Assembly (NCBI GenBank): GCA_035695045.1
Contig: DASSEX010000017.1
Span: 57,916 to 121,915, forward strand
Length of the DNA: 64,000 nt
Direction of reading: 5' to 3'
Origin: DASSKP01 sp035695045
GTDB taxonomy: Bacteria > Actinomycetota > Actinomycetes > JAFAQI01
Part shown: positions 16,600-24,037 of the stretch, piece by piece
Layout of the letters: the number at the start of each line of letters is the position of its first letter
Numbering within the stretch: position 1 is the stretch's first letter
The notes under the pieces: generated by a model
What the model saw: only the letters and a program-made list of their open reading frames with translations
Database searches by the model: none
What the model was told of the DNA's origin: nothing
Program-made: the position numbers and the translations under genes

Positions 16600-17661
16600 A
16601 TGCGCCTGCCCGTCATGCCCCCGGTCAAGCCGATGCTCGCCAAGTCCGTCAAGCAGATGCCGATGCGGGGCGACATGCCGGACGGCCTGCTCTACGAACC
16701 CAAGTGGGACGGCTTCCGCTGCGTCGTCTTCCGCGACGGTGACGACGTCGAGCTGGGCTCCCGCAACGAGCGCCCGCTCACCCGCTACTTCCCGGACGTC
16801 GTGGACGCCGTCCGGGAAGCGTTGCCCGAACGCTGCGTCGTCGACGGCGAGATCGTCATCGCGCAGGCCGGCAGGCTGGACTTCGAGGCTCTGCAGCTCC
16901 GCCTGCATCCGGCCGAGTCGCGAGTCCGCAAGCTCGCGGCCGAGACACCCGCGGAGTTCGTTGCGTTCGACCTCCTCGCGCTCGGCGACGACTCGTTGCT
17001 CGAACGACCGTTCGGCGAGCGCCGGGCACTGCTCGAGGCGAACATCAAGGAGACGGCCTCGGTCCATCTCACGCCGGCGACCGCAGACCCGCAGACCGCG
17101 CAGCAGTGGTTCACCCAGTTCGAAGGAGCCGGTCTCGACGGCATCGTCGCCAAGCCCACGCACCTGCCTTACCGCCAGGACGAGCGCGTGATGTTCAAGA
17201 TCAAGCACGAACGCACTGCGGACTGCGTCGTCGCCGGCTTCCGCTGGCACAAGAGCGGACCCGCTGTCGGCTCCCTGCTGCTCGGGCTGTACGACGGCAG
17301 CTCCCTGCGGCACGTGGGCGTTGCGGCGTCCTTCACTATGGCGCGCCGAAAGGAACTGCTGGACGAGCTGGCGCCGTACCGGGAAATCGCGGCGGACGAG
17401 CACCCGTGGCTCCGCGAGCAGACGCACGGGCCGGGTGGGTCCCCGAGCCGCTGGAACGCCGGTAAGGACCTGTCCTTCGAGCCGTTACGGCCGGAGCTCG
17501 TGGTCGAGGTCGCCTACGACTACATGGAGGGCGCGCGGTTCCGGCACACCGCACAGTTTCGTCGCTGGCGCAGCGACCGTGACCCGCTCAGCTGCACCTT
17601 CGACCAGCTGGAGCGGCCACTCACCTACGCGGTGGCAGACGTTCTCGGTGCGGGCACCTGA
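16600..17661 (+). CDS. ligC: ATP-dependent DNA ligase, LigC type
   Basis: 353 residues, the usual LigC length. The adenylation motif I is EPKWDGFR with Lys35; further motifs are SRNERPLTRYFPD (Ia), VVDGEIVI (III), FVAFDLLALGD (IIIa), DGIVAKP (IV) and MFKIKHERTADCVV (V). A C-terminal OB domain ends with LEVVEVAYDYMEGARFRH-like sequence and binds nicked DNA. LigC seals nicks in an alternative end-joining or base-excision pathway, with a primase-polymerase partner (a LigD-Pol homologue is at 20999-22024). The final 37 bases overlap the convergent PAP2 gene. Confidence 0.92.
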   Translation: MRLPVMPPVKPMLAKSVKQMPMRGDMPDGLLYEPKWDGFRCVVFRDGDDVELGSRNERPLTRYFPDVVDAVREALPERCVVDGEIVIAQAGRLDFEALQLRLHPAESRVRKLAAETPAEFVAFDLLALGDDSLLERPFGERRALLEANIKETASVHLTPATADPQTAQQWFTQFEGAGLDGIVAKPTHLPYRQDERVMFKIKHERTADCVVAGFRWHKSGPAVGSLLLGLYDGSSLRHVGVAASFTMARRKELLDELAPYREIAADEHPWLREQTHGPGGSPSRWNAGKDLSFEPLRPELVVEVAYDYMEGARFRHTAQFRRWRSDRDPLSCTFDQLERPLTYAVADVLGAGT

Positions 17662-18530
17662 GCCGCGTCCGTGAGGTCGATCACCCGATGGGCGTTGAGG
17701 TCGATCACCTTCGCCGGCCGAAGCCGCTGCACACCGCCCACTGCCATTCCCGCCAGCACCACCACAGCTATCCCCGCCACGGCGTCCAGCAGGTAGTGGT
17801 TGCCTGTGCCGACGACGACCACCACCATCAGCGCCGGGTAGACCACCCCCGCGATCTGGGTCATGCGGCGTCTGCCATGTCGCACCAGCTGCCAGCCGCA
17901 CCACAAGGCCCAGCCGACGTGAAGCGAGGGCATTGCCGCGAACTCGTTGGTGTACCGGCCGACTCCCCGTGGGGCGCTGGCGTCCTGGCTCCACCAGCCG
18001 AAGTTGGAGTACTTCGCCATCGTGTCCACGAAGCCCGGCAGCATGCGCGGCGGAGCCACCGGAAGCAGGGTGAATCCGATCAGACCCAGGATCGTCGCCA
18101 CCATCAATGTCGTTCGCGCGCGTGAGTAGTCACTGCGGTGTCGCCGCCACAGCCAGACCAGGACCAGCGGGGTGACGATGTAGTGCAACGTCGCGTACAA
18201 GTAGTCCGCGGAAACCGCGAGGAAACTGTGCGCGGCGAGAGCATTGTTGACCGTCTGCTCCCAGGCGAGGTCCATGGCGTCTTCGATGTGCAGAACGCCG
18301 ACGGCATGGGCGAACGCAGTGGACTGTCGGCCTTCGACGAAGAACCGGCTCGTGTCGTAGACGGCATAGACGATCGCGACGAGGAGCAGCTCGCGCAGGC
18401 CGCGGCGGCGTATGAGCCGGCTCGGGAAGGAGCGCAGACGCTCGCGCCGCGTCGCGACCCCCCGCGACGCGTCACCTTCGTAGGAGTATTCGTCCTTGTC
18501 GGGACGGACCCCCTCCGCCAGCGACGTCAC
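17625..18530 (-). CDS. PAP2-family (inositol-phosphotransferase-like) membrane protein
   Basis: 301 residues with about six predicted membrane segments. The PAP2 phosphatase signature appears as MPSLHVGWALWCGW and GTGNHYLLDAVAG (catalytic His residues in PSLH and GNHY..D). This layout resembles the PF14378 class, related to inositolphosphotransferases and lipid phosphatases. The start is GTG 18530 with AAGGAGG just upstream. The protein probably acts on a phospholipid or polyprenyl phosphate in the membrane; the substrate is unknown. It converges on ligC with an overlap of 37 bases. Confidence 0.8.
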   Translation of the reverse strand: MTSLAEGVRPDKDEYSYEGDASRGVATRRERLRSFPSRLIRRRGLRELLLVAIVYAVYDTSRFFVEGRQSTAFAHAVGVLHIEDAMDLAWEQTVNNALAAHSFLAVSADYLYATLHYIVTPLVLVWLWRRHRSDYSRARTTLMVATILGLIGFTLLPVAPPRMLPGFVDTMAKYSNFGWWSQDASAPRGVGRYTNEFAAMPSLHVGWALWCGWQLVRHGRRRMTQIAGVVYPALMVVVVVGTGNHYLLDAVAGIAVVVLAGMAVGGVQRLRPAKVIDLNAHRVIDLTDAAQVPAPRTSATA

Positions 18531-18697
18531 ACGCCTCCTTGCCCCCGGCTGTCGACGCTAGGGACAGCGTTGCAGGAGCGTCAACCGAAACCGCCACACT
18601 CTCCTTCCTCGTCACCCGAATGGAGGTACAGGGTCGGACAAACCCGGCATTCGCTCGCGGCGACGACCCGGGCGCGCGCTCGTGACGCTGAAATCCG

Positions 18698-19057
18698 TCA
18701 TCGAGCAGCGTCGCGGAGCATGGCGTCCAGCTCGACGTCATCCGTGATCTCGCGGACCTCCTGAGCACAGCGGCACGCCACAGCGATCTTGGCGGCCCAC
18801 CTCAACGCATCCTCGCGTGAAGGCACGTCCACGATCGTGATCCCGCTGACCGCGTTCGGCATCGGACCGTCGGTGACGGACCCGTCCGTGGCCACAACGC
18901 TCGCCGCCTGGTCCCTCAGTCCGCCGGCGACGACGTAGACGCCGGCGTCGATGAGCTCCTGGCAGCAGGCGTGCGCAGCCCTGGCAACCTCCGGCATCTC
19001 CTCATCGGGGATGTGGTCCATCGCGTTGCTGGGGAAGGTGATCAAGTAGCGCGTCAT
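18698..19057 (-). CDS. YCII-related (DGPF-type) domain protein
   Basis: 119 residues. ATG 19057 gives MTRYLITFPSNAMDHIPDEEM. The pattern TDGSVTDGPMPNAVSGITIVDVPSREDALRWAAKI matches the YCII/DGPF fold, a small alpha/beta-barrel half often found beside ECF sigma factors or transcription regulators. No enzymatic activity is assured. It starts 26 bases downstream of the MerR/beta-clamp-like regulator and in the same direction, so the two probably form an operon. Confidence 0.7.
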   Translation of the reverse strand: MTRYLITFPSNAMDHIPDEEMPEVARAAHACCQELIDAGVYVVAGGLRDQAASVVATDGSVTDGPMPNAVSGITIVDVPSREDALRWAAKIAVACRCAQEVREITDDVELDAMLRDAAR

Positions 19058-19082
19058 CAGACTCCCTCGTCCGAACCGGGCG

Positions 19083-20111
19083 TCAGCCCTCACGTACGGG
19101 CATGACCATCGCGAGCGTGCTGCTGGTGTCGTTGCGAAGGGCGAGTGCAGCGAGCGGACCGTCGAGATCGAGGACCAGCTGGGGCGCGGAAATCGACTGG
19201 GCTGCTTGGAGAAGGAACTCGCGGTTCACGACGAGCTGCACCGCTGCGTCGGGGTCGTCCTGCAACGAGACTTCGCCGTCCGCTGAGACGGCGACCGGGA
19301 CCACCGAAACGCCGTCAACCGTCCGAGTTGCTGCCGCCTGGATCGCGCGGCGGAACTCGTCCGCTTCGACAATCCCGGTGTACGCGCTGTCGTCACGCAA
19401 GACCCGCCGGTAGGCGGGGAAGTCGAAGGTGAGCGCCTCGAAGACGACGTCGTTGATCATCAGCCGGTCACCGTCGACAGTCACCGTCGCGTCACCAGAG
19501 CGCAGAGCCTGCAGGCTGTCCAAGAGCGAAACCGGGGCAAGGAGGCTGGCATCCGGTCCGGTAATGGCGCAGTCATTGAGGGTCGCAACCGATAGGCGAT
19601 GGCGATCCGTCGCGACCAGACGCAGCGTGTGCTTCGCCGAATCGATCTCGACGAAGACGCCGCGCAGCATCGGATAGTCGGGGTCGTCACCGACGGCGTG
19701 AGCCACCGTCTGGGCAGCACGGATCAAAGCGTCGGATGCGACTGTTGTCGTCGTGGGCATGGGCTCCTCCTGGTCGTGAAGTAGGTGCTGGACCGTGGAG
19801 AGCACGCGCCTGGCGTCAGTGAGGCCGTCTTCCAGCCGATGCAGGTGTCGTTCGATGATCTCGGCCACCTCGGCGGCGTTGTCCCGAGCCGCGACGATGC
19901 GCCGGATGTCCCGCAACGGCATTGCGACTCGACGCAACTGCGCAATCAGTCGCGCATCACGGAGCTGAGCCGGTCGGTACGAGCGGTAGCCCGTCACCGG
20001 ATCGACGACAGCCGGCACGAGCACCGATGAGCCTGCGTAGAAGCGCAGAGCGCTGACCGTCAGTCCGCTCGCCCTGGCCATCTGCCCGATTCCCAGCAGC
20101 GTGTCATCCAC
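19083..20111 (-). CDS. MerR-family regulator fused to a DnaN (beta sliding clamp)-like domain
   Basis: 342 residues. Residues ~6-75 are a MerR winged helix (GIGQMARASGLTVSALRFYAG, GYRSYRPAQLRDARLI) and ~75-115 the dimerisation coiled coil. Residues ~118-342 resemble domains 2 and 3 of DNA polymerase III beta: MLRGVFVEIDSAKHTLRLVA followed by TDRHRLSV, then ALTFDFPAYRRVL, VNREFLLQAAQ and the C-terminal MVMPVR. A ligand-binding domain normally follows a MerR HTH, so the clamp fold may act as sensor, for a clamp-binding peptide or antibiotic; that is inference. GTG 20111 lies just downstream of a SoxR-like operator/promoter (20119-20149), which argues for autoregulation and a leaderless mRNA. 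Confidence 0.85.
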   Translation of the reverse strand: MDDTLLGIGQMARASGLTVSALRFYAGSSVLVPAVVDPVTGYRSYRPAQLRDARLIAQLRRVAMPLRDIRRIVAARDNAAEVAEIIERHLHRLEDGLTDARRVLSTVQHLLHDQEEPMPTTTTVASDALIRAAQTVAHAVGDDPDYPMLRGVFVEIDSAKHTLRLVATDRHRLSVATLNDCAITGPDASLLAPVSLLDSLQALRSGDATVTVDGDRLMINDVVFEALTFDFPAYRRVLRDDSAYTGIVEADEFRRAIQAAATRTVDGVSVVPVAVSADGEVSLQDDPDAAVQLVVNREFLLQAAQSISAPQLVLDLDGPLAALALRNDTSSTLAMVMPVREG

Positions 20112-20118
20112 GCCCGCG

Positions 20119-20149
20119 ACCCTCAGCCCTCAACATAGTTGAGAGTCAA
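20119..20149 (-). promoter_or_regulatory. MerR-type operator/promoter with 19-bp spacer
   Basis: On the minus strand TTGACT (20144-20149) is followed directly by a perfect inverted repeat, CTCAAC-TAT-GTTGAG (20129-20143), and 19 bases after TTGACT by GAGGGT (20119-20124). A dyad inside an over-long 19-bp spacer is the hallmark of MerR-activated promoters such as soxS. The regulator's GTG start lies seven bases downstream. The -10 match is weak. Confidence 0.65.
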
Positions 20150-20193
20150 GCAGCGCCGACCGACAACTTTTGGCCAACGATGACGGACCCGGG

Positions 20194-20451
20194 CTAGTCG
20201 AGGACGAGCCAGCGGCGACCGTCGATCAGCTCTCGAGCCGCGTCGAGATGTCCGGCATGAGCAGCAGTCTCGGTGATCACGTGCAGAACGACCTCACGGA
20301 CGTGATCGAGCCGCCACTGGCCGAACCAGTCCCGCCACCAGCCCGGCGCCGCGTCGAGCGAGGCAGCGGCGAGTCTGTCGCGACGGTGAGTTCTTGCTGA
20401 CGACCGGAAGGAGAGCGCGGTGAGAAGGACGTCTAGCTCAGTCGCCCAAGG
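20194..20451 (-). pseudogene. remnant of a DinB/DUF664 family protein (C-terminal end)
   Basis: The minus-strand frame ends at TAG 20194-20196 and encodes a clear DinB/DUF664 C-terminus: DHVREVVLHVITETAAHAGH, then LDAARELIDGRRWLVLD. These families bind a metal and often use mycothiol. Upstream, the frame is closed by a stop at 20452 and has no usable start codon before the homologous part, while full-length members have about 160 residues or more. The segment above 20370 no longer resembles the family. I read this as a degraded gene. A sequencing frameshift is an alternative. Confidence 0.6.
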
Positions 20452-20556
20452 TCACAGCCGGATCGCCCCGAGCAGCAGGAGCAACACGATGGTGACCGCG
20501 GCGGACAGCGCGAGCGACCCGAAACACCCGAGCCGGTTGCTGAAGAAGAAGAACAC
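20452..20556 (-). CDS. 34-residue small membrane protein (FFFFSNRLGC type)
   Basis: GTG 20556 opens a 34-residue frame beginning VFFFFSNRLGCFGSL followed by one strongly hydrophobic helix (ALSAAVTIVLLLLLGAI) and ending at TGA 20452. I recall similar tiny proteins with a SNRLGC(L/F)GS core in many actinobacteria; their function is unknown. A GGAA precedes the start. The Cys after LG and the single membrane span are the only visible features. The DinB remnant continues in the same frame after the stop, so this could alternatively belong to that decayed gene, but its sequence does not fit a DinB N-terminus. Confidence 0.55.
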   Translation of the reverse strand: MFFFFSNRLGCFGSLALSAAVTIVLLLLLGAIRL

Positions 20557-20628
20557 AGGTTCCGGCTACCCCGAGCGATCGTTCCGTATGTGCGTCATCG
20601 GGCCTGGCCCGCGATTAGGGTGCGCGAC

Positions 20629-20988
20629 ATGGCCAGAGAAGAACTCACGCCCGTCCTTGTCGGCACTGGACTCGGCTTCGGCGCCGCAGCCGTTCTGACG
20701 CCGGGTTTGCTCGCCCGCATCTACGGCTTCCGGGCTGACGGCGAGACCCTCGGTGTCCTGCAGTTGTTCGGTTCACGCAACTTCGCGCTCGGGGCGCTCG
20801 CACTCGCGGCGGAGAACGACGACCAACGCGATCGCGTTGCCAAAGCAGTCGGGATCGCCTGCGCTGTCGACACGGTCGCGGCCGTGGTCAACGGACTCCG
20901 GGGCCGCGTATCGCCGAGGGCTGCGGCCTTCACCGCAGCGACCACGGCCGGCGTGGCCGGCTTGTGCGCCTACTACGTCAGCGAATGA
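20629..20988 (+). CDS. small membrane protein, DUF4267-like
   Basis: 119 residues with three to four hydrophobic segments: VLVGTGLGFGAAAVLTPGLL, FGSRNFALGALALAA, VGIACAVDTVAAVVN and FTAATTAGVAGLCAYY. The order and the FGSRNFALG motif resemble DUF4267-type proteins. The start is ATG 20629 because TAGGGT (20616-20621) lies seven bases upstream, a leaderless arrangement. No function can be assigned. It is convergent with the LigD-type polymerase gene, ten bases away. Confidence 0.6.
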   Translation: MAREELTPVLVGTGLGFGAAAVLTPGLLARIYGFRADGETLGVLQLFGSRNFALGALALAAENDDQRDRVAKAVGIACAVDTVAAVVNGLRGRVSPRAAAFTAATTAGVAGLCAYYVSE

Positions 20989-20998
20989 CCGCCGCGGG

Positions 20999-22024
20999 CT
21001 AACCGGCGGGCCAGTTGTCCGGGTTCATCTTGCTGGGCTGCACGCGCGGTGGTTCGCCCGGCATCTTCGGATAGTTCGGCGGGTACGGCGCGTCTCCGAG
21101 TCCGTGGTCTGTCTCGTCGCGGTCGGCCCACTCGAGCAACGGCGTGATGTCGACGCTGACGTCGTCGATGCCGGCGTGCAGGTCGCCCAGCTGCGCGAAC
21201 CTGGCGGGCATCGTCGCGATCGTGAAGTCGTCAGTCTCCACGTCGGGTAGCTCGTCCCAGGTGACCGGTGCCGACACCGGAGCGTGCGGGAAGCCGCGGA
21301 CGGAGTAGGCCGCGGCGATCGTGCGGTCCTTGGCGTTCTGGTTGAAGTCGAGAAAAACCTTCTCGCCTCGCTCTTCCTTCCACCACGCCGTCGTCGCGTC
21401 GTCCGGGACGCGCCGCTCGACCTCGCGGGCGAAGGCCAGCGCGGCGCGGCGTACCTCCTTGAAGCCGTAGTCCGGCTTGATGCGCACGTAGATGTGCACG
21501 CCGCGGTTCCCCGACGTCTTCGGCCAACCCACCCAACCGAGCTCGTCGAGGACCTCGTGCACAACCGCGGCGACCTTCTTGGCGTCGTCGAAGCCGGTGC
21601 CGGGCTGCGGATCGAGGTCGATCCGGAGCTCGTCCGGCCGCTCGACCGCGAACCGGCGGGTGTGCCAGGGGTGGAACTCGACTGTCGACATCTGCACGGC
21701 CCAGACGACGCAACCGATCTCGGAGACGCAGAGCTCGTCCGCAGTGCGTCCGGAGGGGAAGCTCACCTCGACCGTCTTGATCCAGTCAGGCGCTCCCTTC
21801 GGGAGCCGCTTCTGGTAGATCTTCTCGCCGCCGATCCCTTCCGGATAGCGGTGCAGCATGCACGGCCGGTCTCTGAGCGCACGGACGATGCCGTCAGCGA
21901 CCGACAGGTAGTAGCTGGCCAGGTCGAGCTTGGTTTCACCCCGCGTCGGAAAGTAGATGCGGTCGGGGTTCGTCAGCTTGACGACACGTCCACCCGCATC
22001 GATCTCCACGAAAGGCGACGCCAC
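20999..22024 (-). CDS. LigD-type DNA polymerase/primase domain protein (NHEJ PolDom)
   Basis: 341 residues, the stand-alone polymerase domain without ligase or nuclease modules. Signatures are RVVKLTNPDRIYFPTRGETK, the metal-binding pair in ELRIDLDPQPG (Asp136, Asp138), TSGNRGVHIYVRI (nucleotide-binding His) and VFLDFNQNAKDRT with the third acidic residue. Such AEP-family enzymes fill gaps and add ribonucleotides during end-joining and excision repair. With the separate LigC-type ligase (16600) it can supply polymerase and ligase activities that LigD joins in one chain. No Ku gene is in the window. It starts at GTG 22024, followed upstream by palindrome copy 1. Confidence 0.92.
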   Translation of the reverse strand: MASPFVEIDAGGRVVKLTNPDRIYFPTRGETKLDLASYYLSVADGIVRALRDRPCMLHRYPEGIGGEKIYQKRLPKGAPDWIKTVEVSFPSGRTADELCVSEIGCVVWAVQMSTVEFHPWHTRRFAVERPDELRIDLDPQPGTGFDDAKKVAAVVHEVLDELGWVGWPKTSGNRGVHIYVRIKPDYGFKEVRRAALAFAREVERRVPDDATTAWWKEERGEKVFLDFNQNAKDRTIAAAYSVRGFPHAPVSAPVTWDELPDVETDDFTIATMPARFAQLGDLHAGIDDVSVDITPLLEWADRDETDHGLGDAPYPPNYPKMPGEPPRVQPSKMNPDNWPAG

Positions 22025-22051
22025 CCACCCACCATGTCACGGCCCTCACAG

Positions 22052-22113
22052 GTTGAGTGCGACGTAATCCCCCTTGCGCATGCGCGCGTTAGGGGGATTA
22101 CGTCGCACTCAAC
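22052..22113. repeat. 62-bp palindromic element, copy 1
   Basis: Perfect 23-bp arms (22052-22074 and 22091-22113) that begin GTTGAGTGCGACG and end ATCCCCCT flank a 16-base loop containing its own GCGCATGCGC palindrome. Identical arms recur at 58471 and 63258, while the loops differ. It lies five bases past the stop of the LVIVD gene and upstream of the polymerase gene start. Confidence 0.95.
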
Positions 22114-22118
22114 GTTGG

Positions 22119-23561
22119 CTAGAGGCCGGCGGGCCAGACGGTGTCCGAGAGGTGCACGACCCACAGGCCGGTGCTGCCGTCGGTGTACCAGACGTCATGC
22201 GCGGTCAGGTCCCAGGCAGCCTGCGACATCGCATAGCCGCCGGTCGGGTAACCCGTCGTCGCCGGCTTGTTGAAGTAGCCCACCTCGTACGGATGCGCGG
22301 GGTCCTGCACGTTGATGAAGCGCTCCCCGGACACGATGAAGCTGCACGCGACGATGCCCGGGTCGACCTCACGCGGCACCGAGCAGTAGTGGCCGGCGTA
22401 GCCCTGCGCCGCGAACTGGGCGCCAGGGTCGTTCTTCTGGTCACCCGCTCGGTTCTCGGGCTGGTTGACCGCCAGTCGCAGGTCGGAGACGACGTACGGA
22501 TGCGTGTCGTCATCGATGTTGATGATGCGCGCGGCACCGACCGGGTCGTTGGGGTCGTACTGGAGGGCCTGCTGACCGACGGTGTGCGCGGTGTATTCGT
22601 CGACCTCGAGGAGGTACCGGTGACCGCCGATCGTCATCGGGATGGGCACCTGCGGGATCGACACGGTCGGCCAGGTCAGGTGGCTGACCGTCGTCACCTT
22701 GGGGTTGGGGACGCGCTGCTGGATCTGGCTGACGTCCAGGATCGTCAATCCGGCGGATCCGCCGTAACCGGTGTTGTCGCCGCCGATGTCGGCAACGTAG
22801 AGCCGGTTGCCGTCGTCGCTCACCCGCATCCCGTGGTAGTCCACGCCGAACTCGGTGAACAGGATCGACGGTTTCGTCGGGTCGGTCAGGTCGACGGCCG
22901 TCAGCGTCTGGCCGCCGGTCGAGGAGACGTAGAAGGTCTTGCCGTCGGGCGAGAAGGCGCTCTCGTGGCCGAGGATGCCCATGGGCGCACTCGAGTCCAG
23001 CACCGGGTGACGGCAGTCGTCGCTGAGGCTGTAGACGTCGACGAATCCGGGGTTGAAGGTCGGATAGCCCATGTCCGCGACGAGCAGCCCGCGCTCCTGG
23101 TTGAGCAGCAGCGACTCGTGCGGCGAGAGCATGGCAGGCGTCTTCAGCGTGTCCGTCAACGCCGGCTTCGTCGGATCCGTCATGTCGAGCACGAAGACGC
23201 CGGGACCCTCCGCGTTGGTCACCGCGTCCTTCGGGAACAACAGCGTGCTGTCGTAGTAGGCACACACATGACCGGCGTTGTCGACGTATCGCAGCACCTT
23301 GAACCCGCCGGTCTTGCCGTAGTGGCCGACCGCCTGCGTGTTGCATGTGTAGCCCTGCGCCGCGCGCCCGGTGCTGTAGTCGGCGGCAGGCACCCGACCC
23401 TGCGTCGCCTCCGGCATGGAGCCGGCGTCGCAGGCCACGTCGGTGAGGGCGGGCGGCGTCGGGACCGGGCTGGCACCGACGGCGGAGTGAGTCAGGACGG
23501 CGGCGGTCGCGACTGCAACGGAAGCGGCGACAAGCCGGCGGGGCGGCACGATGAAGCGCAT
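22119..23561 (-). CDS. secreted LVIVD-repeat beta-propeller protein
   Basis: 480 residues with a signal peptide (RRLVAASVAVATAAVLTHSA). Repeated units of the type GVFVLDMTDPTKPALTDTL, LTAVDLTDPTKPSILFTEFG, LTILDVSQI and FINVQDPAHPYEVGYFNKP match LVIVD repeats, which form extracellular beta-propellers of unknown ligand. Four or more cysteines in the N-terminal third could form disulfides. No catalytic motif is visible. Its stop is five bases from palindrome copy 1, which may help end the transcript. It is divergent from msrB, with ~60 bases between starts. Confidence 0.75.
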   Translation of the reverse strand: MRFIVPPRRLVAASVAVATAAVLTHSAVGASPVPTPPALTDVACDAGSMPEATQGRVPAADYSTGRAAQGYTCNTQAVGHYGKTGGFKVLRYVDNAGHVCAYYDSTLLFPKDAVTNAEGPGVFVLDMTDPTKPALTDTLKTPAMLSPHESLLLNQERGLLVADMGYPTFNPGFVDVYSLSDDCRHPVLDSSAPMGILGHESAFSPDGKTFYVSSTGGQTLTAVDLTDPTKPSILFTEFGVDYHGMRVSDDGNRLYVADIGGDNTGYGGSAGLTILDVSQIQQRVPNPKVTTVSHLTWPTVSIPQVPIPMTIGGHRYLLEVDEYTAHTVGQQALQYDPNDPVGAARIINIDDDTHPYVVSDLRLAVNQPENRAGDQKNDPGAQFAAQGYAGHYCSVPREVDPGIVACSFIVSGERFINVQDPAHPYEVGYFNKPATTGYPTGGYAMSQAAWDLTAHDVWYTDGSTGLWVVHLSDTVWPAGL

Positions 23562-23619
23562 GTCCCTCGGTTCGACTTTCGCAGCAGGAGTCCTGCCCGG
23601 GCCGTGGCACGATCACGGG

Positions 23620-24033
23620 ATGACGACGTCGAAGGTTCAGAAGACCGACGAGGAATGGCGGGCCGAGCTGTCCCGCGAGGAGTACGCCGTCCTTCGTGAG
23701 GCAGCCACCGAACGCCCGGGGACGGGTCCGCTGCTCGACGAGCACCGAGTGGGTGTCTACCGGTGCCGCGCCTGCGGCAACGAGCTGTTCCGCTCCGAGA
23801 CCAAGTTCGAGTCCCACTGCGGCTGGCCGTCGTTCTACGACGCCCGCGACTCCGACGCGGTTCGGCTGCTCGAGGACCGCAGCCACGGCATGGTCCGCAC
23901 GGAGGTCCGCTGCGCTGCCTGCGACTCGCATCTCGGGCATCTCTTCGACGACGCGCCGCAGACACCGACCGGCGACCGCTACTGCATGAACTCCATCGCC
24001 CTGTCGTTCGAGCCGACCGGCGACGAGGTCTAG
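23620..24033 (+). CDS. msrB: peptide-methionine (R)-S-oxide reductase MsrB
   Basis: 137 residues from ATG 23620 (MTTSKVQKTDEEWRAELSRE). Zinc-binding pairs are C49-x2-C52 and C98-x2-C101, and the catalytic Cys122 is in DRYCMNSIAL. GVYRCRACGNELF, HCGWPSFYD and SHLGHLFDDAP are diagnostic. It reduces methionine-R-sulfoxide in proteins with thioredoxin, repairing oxidative damage in the cytoplasm. The amidase starts four bases after its stop, so they are likely co-transcribed, though no functional link is apparent. Confidence 0.96.
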   Translation: MTTSKVQKTDEEWRAELSREEYAVLREAATERPGTGPLLDEHRVGVYRCRACGNELFRSETKFESHCGWPSFYDARDSDAVRLLEDRSHGMVRTEVRCAACDSHLGHLFDDAPQTPTGDRYCMNSIALSFEPTGDEV

Positions 24034-24037
24034 CGGC

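Noticed and set aside
20170..20400. Plus-strand 76-codon frame
   Set aside because: It is the complement of the DinB remnant, whose minus-strand translation matches a known family.
22074..23699. 541-codon plus-strand open frame
   Set aside because: Antisense of the LVIVD-repeat gene; no family match, Val/Arg/Gly-rich composition. The minus-strand protein has a signal peptide and repeat motifs.
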